From Argonema antarcticum A004/B2 (lineage in GTDB: Bacteria; Cyanobacteriota; Cyanobacteriia; Cyanobacteriales; Aerosakkonemataceae): a stretch of 43,423 bases of DNA. The notes below the pieces were generated by a model. It saw only the letters and a program-made list of their open reading frames with translations, did no database searches and was not told where the DNA came from. Location of the stretch: assembly GCF_023333585.1 (NCBI RefSeq), contig NZ_JAIQZN010000063.1, positions 1-43,423 of the forward strand. The letters run 5' to 3'. Made by a program: the position numbers and the translations under genes. Positions 1 to 9,832 of this stretch are shown one piece after another; within the stretch, counting starts at the first letter, position 1, and every line of letters begins with the position of its first letter.

Positions 1-76
1 ACTTTTGACTTTTGACTTTTGACTTTTGACTTTTGACTTTTGACTTTTGACTTTTGACTTTTGACTTTTGACTTTT
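1..76. repeat. Heptamer tandem array (CTTTTGA)n
   Basis: About 10.7 perfect head-to-tail copies of the 7-bp unit CTTTTGA, running off the left edge and ending 16 bp before the secA start. This is a typical cyanobacterial short tandemly repeated repeat. The same heptamer recurs at 34018-34047, and inverted at 33952-33973. No gene is visible in it. Confidence 0.97.
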
Positions 77-92
77 ACCCACTACCACTGCC

Positions 93-2870
93 ATGCTAAA
101 AACTTTGCTGGGCGATCCAAACGCTCGTAAACTCAAACAATACAAACCTTGGGTTGCCGACATCAACGTACTAGAAGAAATAGAAGCCCTTTCCGATCGA
201 GAGCTAATCGGCAAAACAGCCGCGTTCAAAGAACGTCTTGCCAAAGCAAAAACCCTCATCGAAGAGAAAGAACTGCTAGATGAAATCCTCCCCGAAGCAT
301 TTGCCGTAGTCCGAGAAGCAGGTCGCCGCGTCTTGGGAATGCGACACTTTGACGTACAGCTATTGGGCGGAATCATCCTCCACAAGGGACAAATTGCCGA
401 AATGAAAACCGGCGAAGGCAAAACGCTTGTCGCCACCCTCCCCGCCTACTTAAACGCCCTGACTGGCAAAGGCGTGCATATCATCACCGTCAACGATTAC
501 CTCGCCAAACGAGACGCCGAATGGATGGGACAAATCCACCGCTTCCTCGGATTGAGCGTAGGGTTGATCCAATCGGGTATGGGCTCCCCAGAACGCCAGA
601 AAAATTACCAGTGCGACATCACCTACGCCACAAATAGCGAAATCGGCTTCGACTACTTGCGGGACAATATGGCTACATCAATGTCAGAAGTGGTGCAGCG
701 TCCCTTTAACTATTGCGTGATTGACGAAGTTGACTCAATCTTAATTGACGAAGCTCGCACCCCCCTGATTATCTCAGGACAGGTAGAAAGACCCAGCGAA
801 AAGTATATGCGGGCTGCACAAGTAGCATCAGCCTTGAACAAAGAAGACCATTATGAAGTAGACGAAAAAGCTCGTAACGTCATCTTGTCCGATGAAGGAT
901 TTGCCGAAGCCGAAAAGCTTCTGGAAATGAACGACCTGTATGACCCCAACGACCCTTGGGCTCACTACATTTTTAACGCTATTAAAGCCAAAGAACTATT
1001 TGTATGCGACGTGAACTATATCGTCCGCAACGACGAAGTAGTAATCGTGGATGAATTTACGGGTCGCGTACTCCCCGGTCGGCGTTGGAGCGACGGATTG
1101 CATCAGGCTATAGAGGCGAAAGAAGGGGTCGAGATTCAACCGGAAACGCAGACTCTGGCTACTATTACTTATCAAAACCTGTTTCTGCTTTATCCCAAGT
1201 TAGCTGGCATGACCGGCACTGCCAAGACAGAAGAAGCAGAATTTGAAAAGATTTACAAGCTAGAAGTCACCATTATCCCCACAAATCGGACTACGGGTCG
1301 GCGAGACTTGTCCGATGTGGTGTATAAAACAGAGCAGGCGAAATGGCAGGCGATCGCAGATGAATGTGCCGAAATGCACCAACTCGGTCGCCCAGTCCTT
1401 GTAGGTACTACCAGCGTCGAAAAATCGGAAGTTCTCAGTTCCCTATTACACCAGCTAAAAGTTCCTCACAACCTCCTGAATGCCAAACCAGAAAATGTGG
1501 AGCGGGAGTCGGAAATTATCGCCCAAGCAGGACGCAAAGGCGCTGTGACGATCGCCACAAATATGGCCGGACGGGGCACAGATATCATCTTGGGCGGTAA
1601 TGCCGACTACATGGCGCGGCTGAAATTGCGAGAATACTTTATGCCCCGGATCGTACAGCTAGATGAAGAAGAATTTGCTGTCAAGAGCGTTCCTGGGACA
1701 GAATCCGACCGTGGTGGCGGCGTCGGCTTTGCACCGGGTAAAAAAGTGAAGACTTGGAAAGCTTCTCCACAAATTTTCCCCATCGAACTTTCCCGCGAAA
1801 CGGAAAAGATGCTCAAAGACGCCGTAGAATTCGCTTGCCTCTCGTATGGAGAACGCAGTCTACCGGAACTGGAAGCCGAAGACAAAGTAGCAGTCGCCTC
1901 AGAAAAAGCTCCCTCCGACGACCCCGCCATCCAAAAACTGCGGTCAGTTTACAACTTAATTAAAGAAAACTACGAACATTACACCAGCAGCGAACACGAA
2001 GAAGTAGTACGCTTAGGCGGTTTGCACGTCATTGGTACAGAAAGACACGAATCTCGCCGGATCGATAACCAGCTGCGGGGACGCGCCGGACGGCAAGGAG
2101 ACCCAGGTTCTACCAAATTCTTCTTGAGTTTGCAAGATAGTTTATTGCGGATCTTTGGAGGCGATCGCGTTGCCAGTTTGATGAACGCCTTTAAAGTAGA
2201 AGAAGATATGCCGATCGAATCCGGTATGCTCACTCGCTCCCTAGAAGGTGCCCAGAAAAAAGTAGAAACCTACTACTATGACATCCGCAAACAAGTATTT
2301 GAGTACGACGAAGTGATGAACAATCAACGTCGCGCCATCTACGCCGAACGCCGCCGCGTCTTGGAAGGTCAAGACTTGAAAGAGCAAGTCATCAAATACG
2401 CCGAAAAAACGATGGACGACATCGTAGATGCCTACGTCAATCCAGAATTGCCTTCGGAAGAATGGGAATTGGGTAAGCTGGTCGGCAAAGTCAAAGAATT
2501 CGTTTATTTGCTCGCCGATTTGGAACCCAATCAACTAGAAGACTTATCCGTAGGCGAAATAAAAGCCTTTCTCCACGAACAAGTCAGGATTGCCTACGAC
2601 CTCAAAGAAGCCCAGATAGAACAAGTACAGCCAGCACTCATGCGTCAAGCCGAACGGTTTTTCATCTTGCAGCAAATCGACACCCTTTGGCGCGAACACT
2701 TGCAAGCAATGGACGCTCTGCGGGAAAGCGTTGGTTTGCGGGGCTACGGCCAAAAAGACCCGCTGATTGAATATAAGAGCGAGGGATATGAAACCTTCCT
2801 GGAAATGATGACCGCAATTCGTCGCAACGTTGTGTATTCCTTGTTCCAGTTTCAACCCCAAATGCAGTAA
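93..2870 (+). CDS. secA: Preprotein translocase ATPase SecA
   Basis: SecA is the motor ATPase that drives unfolded preproteins through SecYEG at the plasma and thylakoid membranes. The 925-residue product is full length. It carries the Walker A motif TGEGKT near residue 106, the [14 protein letters not shown] Walker B/DEAD stretch near residue 210, and the [13 protein letters not shown] helicase motif VI near residue 660. The start fits the family N-terminus ([10 protein letters not shown]). An acidic, Lys-rich insertion around residues 540-640 between the two nucleotide-binding lobes is seen in cyanobacterial SecA. The C-terminus ends LFQFQPQMQ with no cysteine-rich zinc motif, so SecB-type docking through that motif is not expected. 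The gene stands alone, convergent with the GAF gene downstream. Confidence 0.98.
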   Translation: MLKTLLGDPNARKLKQYKPWVADINVLEEIEALSDRELIGKTAAFKERLAKAKTLIEEKELLDEILPEAFAVVREAGRRVLGMRHFDVQLLGGIILHKGQIAEMKTGEGKTLVATLPAYLNALTGKGVHIITVNDYLAKRDAEWMGQIHRFLGLSVGLIQSGMGSPERQKNYQCDITYATNSEIGFDYLRDNMATSMSEVVQRPFNYCVIDEVDSILIDEARTPLIISGQVERPSEKYMRAAQVASALNKEDHYEVDEKARNVILSDEGFAEAEKLLEMNDLYDPNDPWAHYIFNAIKAKELFVCDVNYIVRNDEVVIVDEFTGRVLPGRRWSDGLHQAIEAKEGVEIQPETQTLATITYQNLFLLYPKLAGMTGTAKTEEAEFEKIYKLEVTIIPTNRTTGRRDLSDVVYKTEQAKWQAIADECAEMHQLGRPVLVGTTSVEKSEVLSSLLHQLKVPHNLLNAKPENVERESEIIAQAGRKGAVTIATNMAGRGTDIILGGNADYMARLKLREYFMPRIVQLDEEEFAVKSVPGTESDRGGGVGFAPGKKVKTWKASPQIFPIELSRETEKMLKDAVEFACLSYGERSLPELEAEDKVAVASEKAPSDDPAIQKLRSVYNLIKENYEHYTSSEHEEVVRLGGLHVIGTERHESRRIDNQLRGRAGRQGDPGSTKFFLSLQDSLLRIFGGDRVASLMNAFKVEEDMPIESGMLTRSLEGAQKKVETYYYDIRKQVFEYDEVMNNQRRAIYAERRRVLEGQDLKEQVIKYAEKTMDDIVDAYVNPELPSEEWELGKLVGKVKEFVYLLADLEPNQLEDLSVGEIKAFLHEQVRIAYDLKEAQIEQVQPALMRQAERFFILQQIDTLWREHLQAMDALRESVGLRGYGQKDPLIEYKSEGYETFLEMMTAIRRNVVYSLFQFQPQMQ

Positions 2871-2874
2871 AGAG

Positions 2875-2974
2875 AGGGGCTAGGAGCTAGGGGCTAGGGG
2901 CTAGGGCGAAGAGGGAAGAGGGAATTTTGGTTTTGGATTGACCCCCTTCTTCTCCTAGCCCCTAGCCTCTACGA
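2875..2974. terminator. GGGGCTA repeats forming an inverted pair between convergent genes
   Basis: The 98-bp gap between the secA and GAF gene ends holds four degenerate GGGGCTA heptamers on one side and CCTAGCCCCTAGCCTCT on the other. The right arm is nearly the reverse complement of the left arm, so transcripts from either gene could form a GC-rich stem. A role as a bidirectional terminator is inferred; there is no clean U tract. Confidence 0.4.
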
Positions 2975-5899
2975 GAGAGGAATTAACAGGCGACTGAGAA
3001 CGCGACCATCATCGATATGGTAGAAATTAAGGTCGCCGCCCATTCGTCTGAGAATAGATTGACAAATCCGCAAATGCAGTCCTGGAGGTTTTGCCAAAGT
3101 CGAAGGAGCCAGATCGTCAGAAGGTACTAGCTCTTGCAGCTCCGCAATCAGTTGGGAGTCAATAACTCCATCGTCCGTAACCGACAACTCTATAAAGCTG
3201 TCGCCCGTGGGATCTTGAGCATCAGGCATTGGGTATTCTTCCTCAAGACCGCGCCCAATGCCTGATTTATTACCCCTCCCCAATCGGCGATACCAAATAT
3301 CGATGCGACCGCCGCTCTTAACCCGATCGCACGCAGCCATCAACACCTCATAAAGCACCAACTCCACCTTCAGAATATCTACATCAATGCCAAAATTGCC
3401 GATCAGCGCATTTTCACCACCAGCATCGTGTATTTGAGTCCAGATACCTTTTTGTTTGATCCGGTCATCAATCCGATCGAGCGATCGCAACAGCAAACTT
3501 GTTAACCTAATCGAATCTCGGGCTGCCGAAAAAGAAGAATCTCCTTTACCTGGAGAAGCATCCCCCTGAATGAGCAAATCGCCCCCCATATTCCACAAAC
3601 CTTTCGCCAGGAGATCGGAAATAGAACTTCTCGCATAAGGCATAGACAATAGAGCATTAGCCGAACCCTTATCTACCCCCGAACCCTTAACATATAAATC
3701 TTCTATTAGACGATGCTTATACCAATTTAAACATTGCAACTTCTGCCGATCGTCTCCTAAAGAAACCGTCAGCATCATATACCGACGAAACCAAGCTAAT
3801 TGAGAAACCAACAAACCGAACATCGGCAAAACACTCGATCGCCAAACACCCGACGACCCTGCAACTACCACAGCCACCCCTGTCGGAGCATAATCCACCG
3901 ACGTCCGCAAAGCCATAACCAGAACCTTCTTAATGCCAGAACCAGAAATCCAGCTTCGGCTAAGAGAAGATAGAGTTGTTACATCCTTAACGAAAAAGCC
4001 ATCAGTAGCAAGTGCCTCTTGAATCAACTCATCGCTGCGTACCCGAACAACAAAATCTGAATCTAGAGCAAATTGAGAATTAGTCGCCCCCTCAGTCACC
4101 ACACGACCGTCCTCACTCCCCCCAGACCAAGTAACCAAAGCAGCAACCGGAGCTTCCAACATCAAAAGCATCGATCGCAACGCCCCCCCCTCCATCTCAG
4201 AGAGAGATTGAGCTACTTGCATAGAACTCAAAGCCAATTGGAGAGAATCGTAACCCCTTTGTTGGACATCATTTTGTTCCAGCAGTCGCCACTGGTTAAG
4301 AACCAGACCCACCTGTTGGCTCACCAAAGAGAAAATTTCTCGCTGAGCCGCAGTCCAAGAACGCGGATTTTCGCCAGTCACGATTAGGAGTCCCGTCAGC
4401 GGGCGTTTTAAACTCGTATTGCACGCCAAAAGCGATCGTACCCCCCCCTCCAAAAACCCATCGCGCCAAACAACGAACTTCAAATCCGTTGACAAATCCT
4501 CAACACCCACCGCCTCAGCACTCCGTTCCAGCAATTGCCAGTCCACCTCGCTCAATACAGGCAGAAAAAAATTACCCTCCGACCCCCCTCTAGACCCCCT
4601 TTCCCCCTCTCCCCCCTTGGGAGTCACACCTAAAGGTCGCCGATTTACCGGCTGGCTCTGATAACAAACCTCAAATTGTTTTTCATCTGAATTGAAAACC
4701 AACACCAAACACCGCTCCACCCGCAGCCGAGCCGTCAGCCGTTCCGCACAAACCTTTAAAATATGAAGCCAATCTTCCTGAGTCGTTACAGCCGTTGCTA
4801 TCTGAGCCGTGAGAAACTGATCCTCCTTCGTTTGCTCAATAGTCGCCTCCATCCGTTCAATAGGGGAAAACAAAGCAATTAACTGAGACGTTCCCCGGAC
4901 AAAACTCTTCTCCTCCTCTTTCCAAATCCGGGGTTCATTACCCTCCACTGCCAAAAATCCCAGCAACTCATCTCCCAAGCAAATCGGAGACGCCAGCAAA
5001 CTTCTCACACCCAACCTCTGCAACAACCTGCTCGTCACATCAGCCTTAAGAGAACTTTGGGCTTCTCCGATCGAAACCATCCGATCCGCCACTAAAGCAT
5101 CATAAAAGCCACCAGACTCCTGCACCGTAATCCCAGAAGCCTTAGCAGAGCCCTCAGAGAAACCACCACCAGTAGCGCGGTTACTCATCCGTCGCCAGAA
5201 ATAGCGTCGCTCTCGCTCAAACCAGTAAACGCTCGTTCGCGTTGGCGATACAAATTGATGGACTTCCGCCACCACCATCTCCAACTTCTGCAACACAGTC
5301 CCGTTTTCCTGCAACCGCCCCAGCATTCGGAACATCGGCTCGTCCGGTCGCTTGGTTCGGGAGCGATTCCAATCAGATTCAATTTGATTTAGAGACGCCC
5401 CGAATCCCCCCAAAAGCATAGAGAGTCGCGCCTTCTCCTCCGAACGAGGCGAGATTCCCCAAATGCTCGAACCCAGCATCACTACCCCAAAACAGCGATC
5501 GCGATAACGAATCGGAAAAATCAGCGTTCCCTTAATATCGAAATTTGCCGCCGCCTTGCGCCATTCCCCAGCTCGCGTCTCTTGACGCAAATCCGGCACC
5601 CCGATCGGTCTTAGCTGAATAACCACCTGCTCCAGAAGGTCCCCTGGACCCAGGAAAATTCGCTGCTTCAAAAAGCTGATGTCGCCACCAGGCGCAATCC
5701 CCCCCTTGCCCAAAATGCGATGATCTAAGCGATCGTAGAAACCAATCCAGATGAGGCTGTAGTCAAACTCAGCCTGGAGATAATTGAGGCTGGTTTCAAT
5801 CAAAACATCGACATTATCCTCTTCCCGCAGGGTCTGGAGGACACGCCCCAAGCTAACAAGTTTTTTATCGTCAGAATTCGGTTTTTGCTGCTGACTCAT
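2969..5899 (-). CDS. Multi-GAF sensor protein with degenerate HATPase C-terminus
   Basis: A 976-residue soluble protein. Residues about 20-175, 190-345 and 355-540 resemble GAF domains, and residues 560-700 may be a fourth. The C-terminal 150 residues resemble a histidine-kinase ATPase fold: VTDDGVID in place of the G1 box, and PPGLHLRICQSILRRMGG in place of the G2 region. I see no H-box phosphoacceptor histidine and no good N-box, so kinase activity is doubtful and a signalling or scaffold role is more likely. Start MSQQQKPNSDD is the only good one and no membrane segment is present. Two low-complexity intrusions lie in the frame, near residues 420-440 (Gly/Glu/Arg/Ser-rich) and 878-893 (a DNA inverted repeat). 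Ligand and partner are unknown. Confidence 0.8.
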   Translation of the reverse strand: MSQQQKPNSDDKKLVSLGRVLQTLREEDNVDVLIETSLNYLQAEFDYSLIWIGFYDRLDHRILGKGGIAPGGDISFLKQRIFLGPGDLLEQVVIQLRPIGVPDLRQETRAGEWRKAAANFDIKGTLIFPIRYRDRCFGVVMLGSSIWGISPRSEEKARLSMLLGGFGASLNQIESDWNRSRTKRPDEPMFRMLGRLQENGTVLQKLEMVVAEVHQFVSPTRTSVYWFERERRYFWRRMSNRATGGGFSEGSAKASGITVQESGGFYDALVADRMVSIGEAQSSLKADVTSRLLQRLGVRSLLASPICLGDELLGFLAVEGNEPRIWKEEEKSFVRGTSQLIALFSPIERMEATIEQTKEDQFLTAQIATAVTTQEDWLHILKVCAERLTARLRVERCLVLVFNSDEKQFEVCYQSQPVNRRPLGVTPKGGEGERGSRGGSEGNFFLPVLSEVDWQLLERSAEAVGVEDLSTDLKFVVWRDGFLEGGVRSLLACNTSLKRPLTGLLIVTGENPRSWTAAQREIFSLVSQQVGLVLNQWRLLEQNDVQQRGYDSLQLALSSMQVAQSLSEMEGGALRSMLLMLEAPVAALVTWSGGSEDGRVVTEGATNSQFALDSDFVVRVRSDELIQEALATDGFFVKDVTTLSSLSRSWISGSGIKKVLVMALRTSVDYAPTGVAVVVAGSSGVWRSSVLPMFGLLVSQLAWFRRYMMLTVSLGDDRQKLQCLNWYKHRLIEDLYVKGSGVDKGSANALLSMPYARSSISDLLAKGLWNMGGDLLIQGDASPGKGDSSFSAARDSIRLTSLLLRSLDRIDDRIKQKGIWTQIHDAGGENALIGNFGIDVDILKVELVLYEVLMAACDRVKSGGRIDIWYRRLGRGNKSGIGRGLEEEYPMPDAQDPTGDSFIELSVTDDGVIDSQLIAELQELVPSDDLAPSTLAKPPGLHLRICQSILRRMGGDLNFYHIDDGRVLSRLLIPLS
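3221..3266. repeat. 13-bp perfect inverted repeat inside the GAF gene
   Basis: ATCAGGCATTGGG (3221-3233) and CCCAATGCCTGAT (3254-3266) are exact reverse complements separated by 20 bp. They lie in frame between two recognisable segments of the HATPase-like domain. This looks like an inserted palindromic repeat tolerated by the protein. Confidence 0.8.
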
Positions 5900-5907
5900 C
5901 TAAGAAT

Positions 5908-5997
5908 TTTGGATTTTGGATTTTGGATTTTGGATTTTGGATTTGAGATGAGAGGATTTGAGATTTTAGATTTAAAATAAATCTGAAATCTCAAATC
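5908..5997. repeat. TTTTGGA heptamers and an AT-rich hairpin upstream of pyrD
   Basis: About five copies of the heptamer TTTTGGA (from 5908 to 5945) are followed by GATTTGAGATTTTAGATTT (5955-5973) and its near-perfect reverse complement (5979-5997), loop AAAAT, one mismatch in 19. The same hairpin family is found at 7241-7291 and 23369-23416. The position is between the divergent GAF gene and pyrD, so this is a dispersed repeat rather than a terminator. Confidence 0.75.
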
Positions 5998-6051
5998 TCA
6001 AATCTGAAATTTCCACGCCTCTGCCTAACCCCATTCCCTAACCTAAGAGCC

Positions 6052-7203
6052 TTGGATATATATCAATTAGGTTTACGTCCTCTTTTATTTGATGCTTTAA
6101 AGAGCGATCCCGAATGGTTGCATCAGGAAACCATTCAATTTTTAAGCTGGTTAGATCGTAATGCTCATCGCCTTCCCCTCAGCTGGATGCGAAACCAATT
6201 AGAACGATCTTGTGCTAGAGCAGATCCACGTTTGGAACAAAAACTGTGGGGCGACGAAAAGGTGACGCCCTTACTCTTCAAAAACCCGGTAGGGTTAGCC
6301 GCTGGGTTTGATAAGAATGGTAAAGCTTCTGGCATTTGGTCTAGTTTTGGTTTTGGCTTTACTGAACTGGGGACTGTAACTTTACTGGCCCAGCCTGGAA
6401 ATCCCTGTCCGCGCTTGTTTCGCTTGCCAATGGATAAAGCAGCATTGAACCGCATGGGTTTTAACAACGACGGTGCCCAAGTCATGAGCAGCAAGCTAGA
6501 AGCAACTTGGCAGGGGCGTCACCGACTGATTCCCATAGGAATTAATCTAGGTAAATCTAAGGTAACACCCTTATCTGACGCTGCATCTGATTATTTGGGA
6601 AGTTTTCGCCTGCTGAAAGAATGGGGTGACTACTTTGTGGTTAATGTTTCCTCACCCAATACCCCAGGTTTGCGATCGCTCCAAGACGCTCCTGGGCTAA
6701 GTGCGATTTTATCAGCTTTGCAGTCAGAAAATCAGGGACATAAGCCAATTCTAGTAAAGATTGCACCCGATTTGGAGTGGGATGCGATCGCAAATCTTAT
6801 CGAAGTAGCCTCTAAGCATCAGCTAGCTGGAATTATTGCCACAAACACTACAATTAGCCGCGAAGGACTAAAAACTCATACGATTTCTCAAACTGGTAAC
6901 CCCATCACCGAAGAAGCTGGTGGAATTAGCGGTACGCCTGTGCGTCAGCGTTCGACTGAGGTAATTCGATTTATCTGGCGTGAAACTAAAGGGAAACTTC
7001 CGATTATTGGTGTGGGAGGTATTTTTACTGCTGACGATGCGTGGGAGAAGATTACAGCTGGTGCGAGTTTGATTCAAGTTTACACTGGTTGGATATATGA
7101 AGGGCCGTGGATGGTACGGCGAATTTTAGAAGGCTTGTTGCAAAAGTTAGATGAACGGGGATTGTCTAATATTTCTGAGGCCGTTGGCCAGCAAGAGTTA
7201 TGA
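6052..7203 (+). CDS. pyrD: Dihydroorotate dehydrogenase (quinone), class 2
   Basis: Oxidises dihydroorotate to orotate in pyrimidine synthesis, passing electrons through FMN to membrane quinone. The 383-residue length fits class 2 enzymes, including an N-terminal helical extension that docks on the membrane. [14 protein letters not shown] near residue 200 carries the class-2 catalytic serine. [15 protein letters not shown] and [12 protein letters not shown] form the phosphate/FMN-binding end. The start is a TTG: the family N-terminus [13 protein letters not shown] begins exactly there and no upstream ATG fits. Two dihydroorotase homologues lie far away at 32649 and 34770, so the pathway genes are dispersed. 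Confidence 0.95.
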   Translation: MDIYQLGLRPLLFDALKSDPEWLHQETIQFLSWLDRNAHRLPLSWMRNQLERSCARADPRLEQKLWGDEKVTPLLFKNPVGLAAGFDKNGKASGIWSSFGFGFTELGTVTLLAQPGNPCPRLFRLPMDKAALNRMGFNNDGAQVMSSKLEATWQGRHRLIPIGINLGKSKVTPLSDAASDYLGSFRLLKEWGDYFVVNVSSPNTPGLRSLQDAPGLSAILSALQSENQGHKPILVKIAPDLEWDAIANLIEVASKHQLAGIIATNTTISREGLKTHTISQTGNPITEEAGGISGTPVRQRSTEVIRFIWRETKGKLPIIGVGGIFTADDAWEKITAGASLIQVYTGWIYEGPWMVRRILEGLLQKLDERGLSNISEAVGQQEL

Positions 7204-7240
7204 TGATTGCTAATACTCATTTGGTATTAAATAATTCAAA

Positions 7241-7291
7241 ATTTAAGATTTTAGATTTAAAATCTTTTCTTTTTAATCTGAAATCTGAAAT
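7241..7291. terminator. AT-rich hairpin between pyrD and rppB
   Basis: ATTTAAGATTTTAGATT (7241-7257) pairs with AATCTGAAATCTGAAAT (7275-7291) with two mismatches. It lies between the convergent ends of pyrD and the histidine kinase gene and belongs to the same repeat family as 5955-5997 and 23369-23416. Bidirectional termination is plausible but inferred. Confidence 0.45.
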
Positions 7292-7307
7292 GCTCTGCCC
7301 CTCTGCC

Positions 7308-8609
7308 CTAACCTAAAGGCAATCGAATAGTGAAAGTGCTACCTTTGCCCAATTTGCTAGTAACCTGTAGACTACCCCTATATGCCTGAACGATTGAAAT
7401 TGCGATCGCCAACCCCAAACCCGACCCGCCGCTGTTGCGAGAACGATCGCTATTGACTCGATAAAAGCGATCGAAAATCAGCTTCTGCTCGGAGGGTGCA
7501 ATCCCAATACCTGTATCTTGAACTTCAATCAAACCATGCCGATCCCTGCGGTCTAGAGCAACTATTACCTTCCCTCCGGCTGGTGTATATTGGATAGCAT
7601 TGATCATCAAGTTAGAAACCAAGCGATACAGCTGGTCTTCATCGCCGACAATCTCTACTGGATGAGGCATCCGAATATCAGCAGTGAGAGTTACGCCATT
7701 GGTTCTTGCCAACGCTTCTAATTCCTCTATTAAGTCGCCAACTACATCATTTAGGCAACAGAGTTTAAGTCGCATCGGCACAGCTTGTCGCTCCAGGCGT
7801 GCCAGCAGCAGCAAATCGGCAACCAACTGAATTAGCCTGCGGTTCTGACGCTCTATAGTTCGTAGGATATCACGCGCCTCAATTTCATCCAACCGAGGCA
7901 TTTCTAGTGCTGATTCGACCGTCGCCTGCGTAGCAGCTAAAGGCGTCCGCAACTCGTGGGCAGCATCCGCTGTAAACTGTTGGATCTGGCTGTAGGATTG
8001 GTAAATTGGTTGCATCGCTAAACCAGCTAACCACCAACTAGAACCACCTACCAAAATCATCGCTATTGGCAATCCGAAAAACAAAATCAATTTGACAGTC
8101 TGGAGGTAGTCATCGAGGTCTTTAAGACTCCGCCCCATCTGCATATATCCCCAAGAAACATTATCCTGAGTATGCAGCAATAGAGAAATTTGATGAAAAC
8201 TATTTCCATCAGCGTCTTTAAGATTTTGCCAAGTAGTTTCTGTCGATGTAGCAGGTAAACCAAGAGGCACAAAACCGGCCTCAGTCACAATCTGTCCTGA
8301 ATGGTCTAACAACCGTAGATAATAATTACCTTGATAAATTGCTCCGAGAATATGGCGTTTCGATTGCGGTTCTGACAACAGTTGCTTTTCTGTCTGTTCT
8401 AAGTGTCCAGGTTGTTTCAGTTTATTTTCAATACTATCGTGTAGAGTTCCCGCAACCGCCTCCAATTCTCGATCTAAGGTTTGCAAGTGAGCGTGAAGAA
8501 TCGCCTCATATAGCCCAAAACCACATAGACTTAGAATGAAACCCATCACGACTGTATACCAGGTGGCGAGTTGTAAACGAGTGTGAGAAAAAAGCTTATT
8601 TTGGTTCAT
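7308..8609 (-). CDS. rppB: Sensor histidine kinase, RppB-like
   Basis: A 433-residue membrane kinase. TM1 (about 12-35) is followed by a periplasmic sensing region, then TM2 (about 170-195, with GLPIAMILVGGSSWW). Cytoplasmic motifs are the H-box TADAAHELRTPLAAT, N-box NLMINAIQYTPAGG, G1 DTGIGI, F-box FDRFYR and G2 SGGSGLGLAIA, so all catalytic elements are present. I chose the start MNQNKLFSHTRLQL at 8609, which overlaps the rppA stop by 14 nt and matches how RppB-type proteins begin; an upstream start 14 codons earlier would lie wholly inside rppA. Its neighbours are metal-efflux genes, so a metal or redox signal is expected. Homology to RppB/NrsS/CopS-type kinases is judged from overall sequence; the metal specificity is not determinable here. 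Confidence 0.92.
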   Translation of the reverse strand: MNQNKLFSHTRLQLATWYTVVMGFILSLCGFGLYEAILHAHLQTLDRELEAVAGTLHDSIENKLKQPGHLEQTEKQLLSEPQSKRHILGAIYQGNYYLRLLDHSGQIVTEAGFVPLGLPATSTETTWQNLKDADGNSFHQISLLLHTQDNVSWGYMQMGRSLKDLDDYLQTVKLILFFGLPIAMILVGGSSWWLAGLAMQPIYQSYSQIQQFTADAAHELRTPLAATQATVESALEMPRLDEIEARDILRTIERQNRRLIQLVADLLLLARLERQAVPMRLKLCCLNDVVGDLIEELEALARTNGVTLTADIRMPHPVEIVGDEDQLYRLVSNLMINAIQYTPAGGKVIVALDRRDRHGLIEVQDTGIGIAPSEQKLIFDRFYRVNSDRSRNSGGSGLGLAIAISIVQAYRGSLQVTSKLGKGSTFTIRLPLG

Positions 8610-9300
8610 CAGTCCGATTAAAACAATAGCCTGTGCCGTGAACTGTTTCAATCAGATGAGCGCTGTCTACCTGTGCCAGTTGGCGTCTGAGCAAGCGTAC
8701 TTGAGCTGCTACCACATTACTAATGGTATCTGCACTCACTTCCCAAAGCTGATTGCGAATTTGGTCGCTAGTAAGAATTTGGTTCGGGTGTTTCATGAAA
8801 TACTCTAATAGCTGGAATTCTTTATTAGTTAAAGAAATCTCCTGTTTGCTGCTGTTAGGATCGAGACGATAAACGCTTCTCGTTGCGTAGTCCAGAGTGA
8901 GATTATCAACGTGAAGTTGTTCGGTTTGGATTTGAGGCGATCGCCTCTGCAAAGCCCGCAACCGTGCCAGAAACTCCGCCATACCAAAGGGTTTGACCAG
9001 ATAGTCATCTGCCCCCGCATCCAAACCAGCAACTTTATCTTCCATTCTGTCTTTTGCTGTGAGCATTAACACTGGGAGAGGATTATTTTTAGCACGCAAC
9101 TTACGCAGCAGATCTAATCCCGATATTCCTGGTATCAACCAGTCAAAGATAGCCAGGGTATACTGTGTTTTCTGGTCGTCTAGATAGTTCCAAGCTTCTG
9201 TGCCGTCCATCACCCAGTCAACCAGATACTTTTGCTGGTTCAGGATTCGCTTAATTGCTACACCGAGGTCTGGTTCATCTTCAACTAGCAGCACTCTCAT
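8596..9300 (-). CDS. rppA: OmpR-family response regulator, RppA-like
   Basis: A 234-residue regulator. The receiver has the acidic pocket VEDEPD, the phosphoacceptor Asp53 in IFDWLIPG, the conserved Thr in LMLTAKD, and Lys in LVKPFG. A C-terminal OmpR/PhoB winged helix starts near residue 130. It is translationally coupled to rppB. As an OmpR-type protein it should bind head-to-tail direct repeats with about 11-bp period. Exactly such a repeat lies 202 bp upstream of its start (9503-9520) and upstream of four other units in the island, suggesting autoregulation and control of the metal-efflux genes. In cyanobacteria related pairs (RppAB/NrsRS, CopRS) respond to nickel, copper or redox state. 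Confidence 0.93.
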   Translation of the reverse strand: MRVLLVEDEPDLGVAIKRILNQQKYLVDWVMDGTEAWNYLDDQKTQYTLAIFDWLIPGISGLDLLRKLRAKNNPLPVLMLTAKDRMEDKVAGLDAGADDYLVKPFGMAEFLARLRALQRRSPQIQTEQLHVDNLTLDYATRSVYRLDPNSSKQEISLTNKEFQLLEYFMKHPNQILTSDQIRNQLWEVSADTISNVVAAQVRLLRRQLAQVDSAHLIETVHGTGYCFNRTDEPK

Positions 9301-9502
9301 AAAATCAACCTAGCAATGGTAAAACTAAATTTATTAAATACGCTTTTTTGAGCCTTTCAAATAAAAAGTATTTAATCAGCAACTTTATAAAGAAAAGCTC
9401 GTAGGCTCCTTGCCAAAATAAGTATGAGGATTAAAAGGTTAATCAAAAGGAGTGTAGGTCAGAAGCCTATTGAGCCATTATTTTCTAATTTAACAGGTTA
9501 TT

Positions 9503-9520
9503 ATGAAATTACGATGAAAT
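9503..9520 (-). promoter_or_regulatory. Putative RppA operator 1 (rppA promoter)
   Basis: ATGAAATTACGATGAAAT: two ATGAAAT half-sites with an 11-bp period. On the gene strand it reads TTTCAT-N5-TTTCAT. It lies 202 bp upstream of rppA. An A/T-rich AATAAT stretch about 20 nt further downstream could be the -10. Confidence 0.7.
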
Positions 9521-9729
9521 CCCAGCTTTTCTTGAAGCTTACCTGAGTGTCACAGGCTGCAAACGGCGTCCCACTGATGGCAGCAATAACTGAATGTACT
9601 TTTGCCAAATGCTAGAAAGCCAAGGATACCATTAAAGTGGCGTCCTTGGAAAAACGAGCATTGCGCCGATACGAAATCACAGAAACTATACTACCGACCT
9701 CTGCATTCAAAACATGATATTACTAAAAA

Positions 9730-9762
9730 TCCAAGACCGTAGGTGAAAATTGGGGTCTTGGA
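9730..9762 (-). terminator. Hairpin terminator for the 9833-10312 gene
   Basis: TCCAAGACC (9730-9738) and GGTCTTGGA (9754-9762) form a perfect 9-bp stem. On the minus strand the stem is followed by ATTTTTAGTAAT, a short U-rich tail. It is 70 bp past the stop of the exported-protein gene. Confidence 0.5.
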
Positions 9763-9832
9763 AATACATAATTGCAGAACTCCGCCTAGTTAAAAACCAG
9801 GCCAAACTTTCACAGAATTTATCGGCATTTTT

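Larger units (their letters stand above)
9301..9832. other. Intergenic region upstream of rppA
   Basis: This 532-bp gene-free stretch contains the rppA operator (9503-9520), a CCAAGGA...TCCTTGG hairpin at 9620-9649, and a terminator-like hairpin at 9730-9762. No convincing ORF, tRNA or other RNA is seen. The distance from the operator to the rppA start allows a leader of roughly 170 nt. Confidence 0.6.

Noticed and set aside
1-76. Possible CRISPR array or row of -35 promoter boxes (TTGACT)
   Set aside because: The units are contiguous 7-bp repeats with no spacers, and there are no cas genes. The TTGACT resemblance comes from the heptamer and no -10 boxes follow each unit.
1607-1930. Long antisense frames within secA and other large genes
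   Set aside because: They lie opposite strongly conserved coding sequence, have no ribosome-binding sites and no recognisable domains. They are shadows of the real genes.
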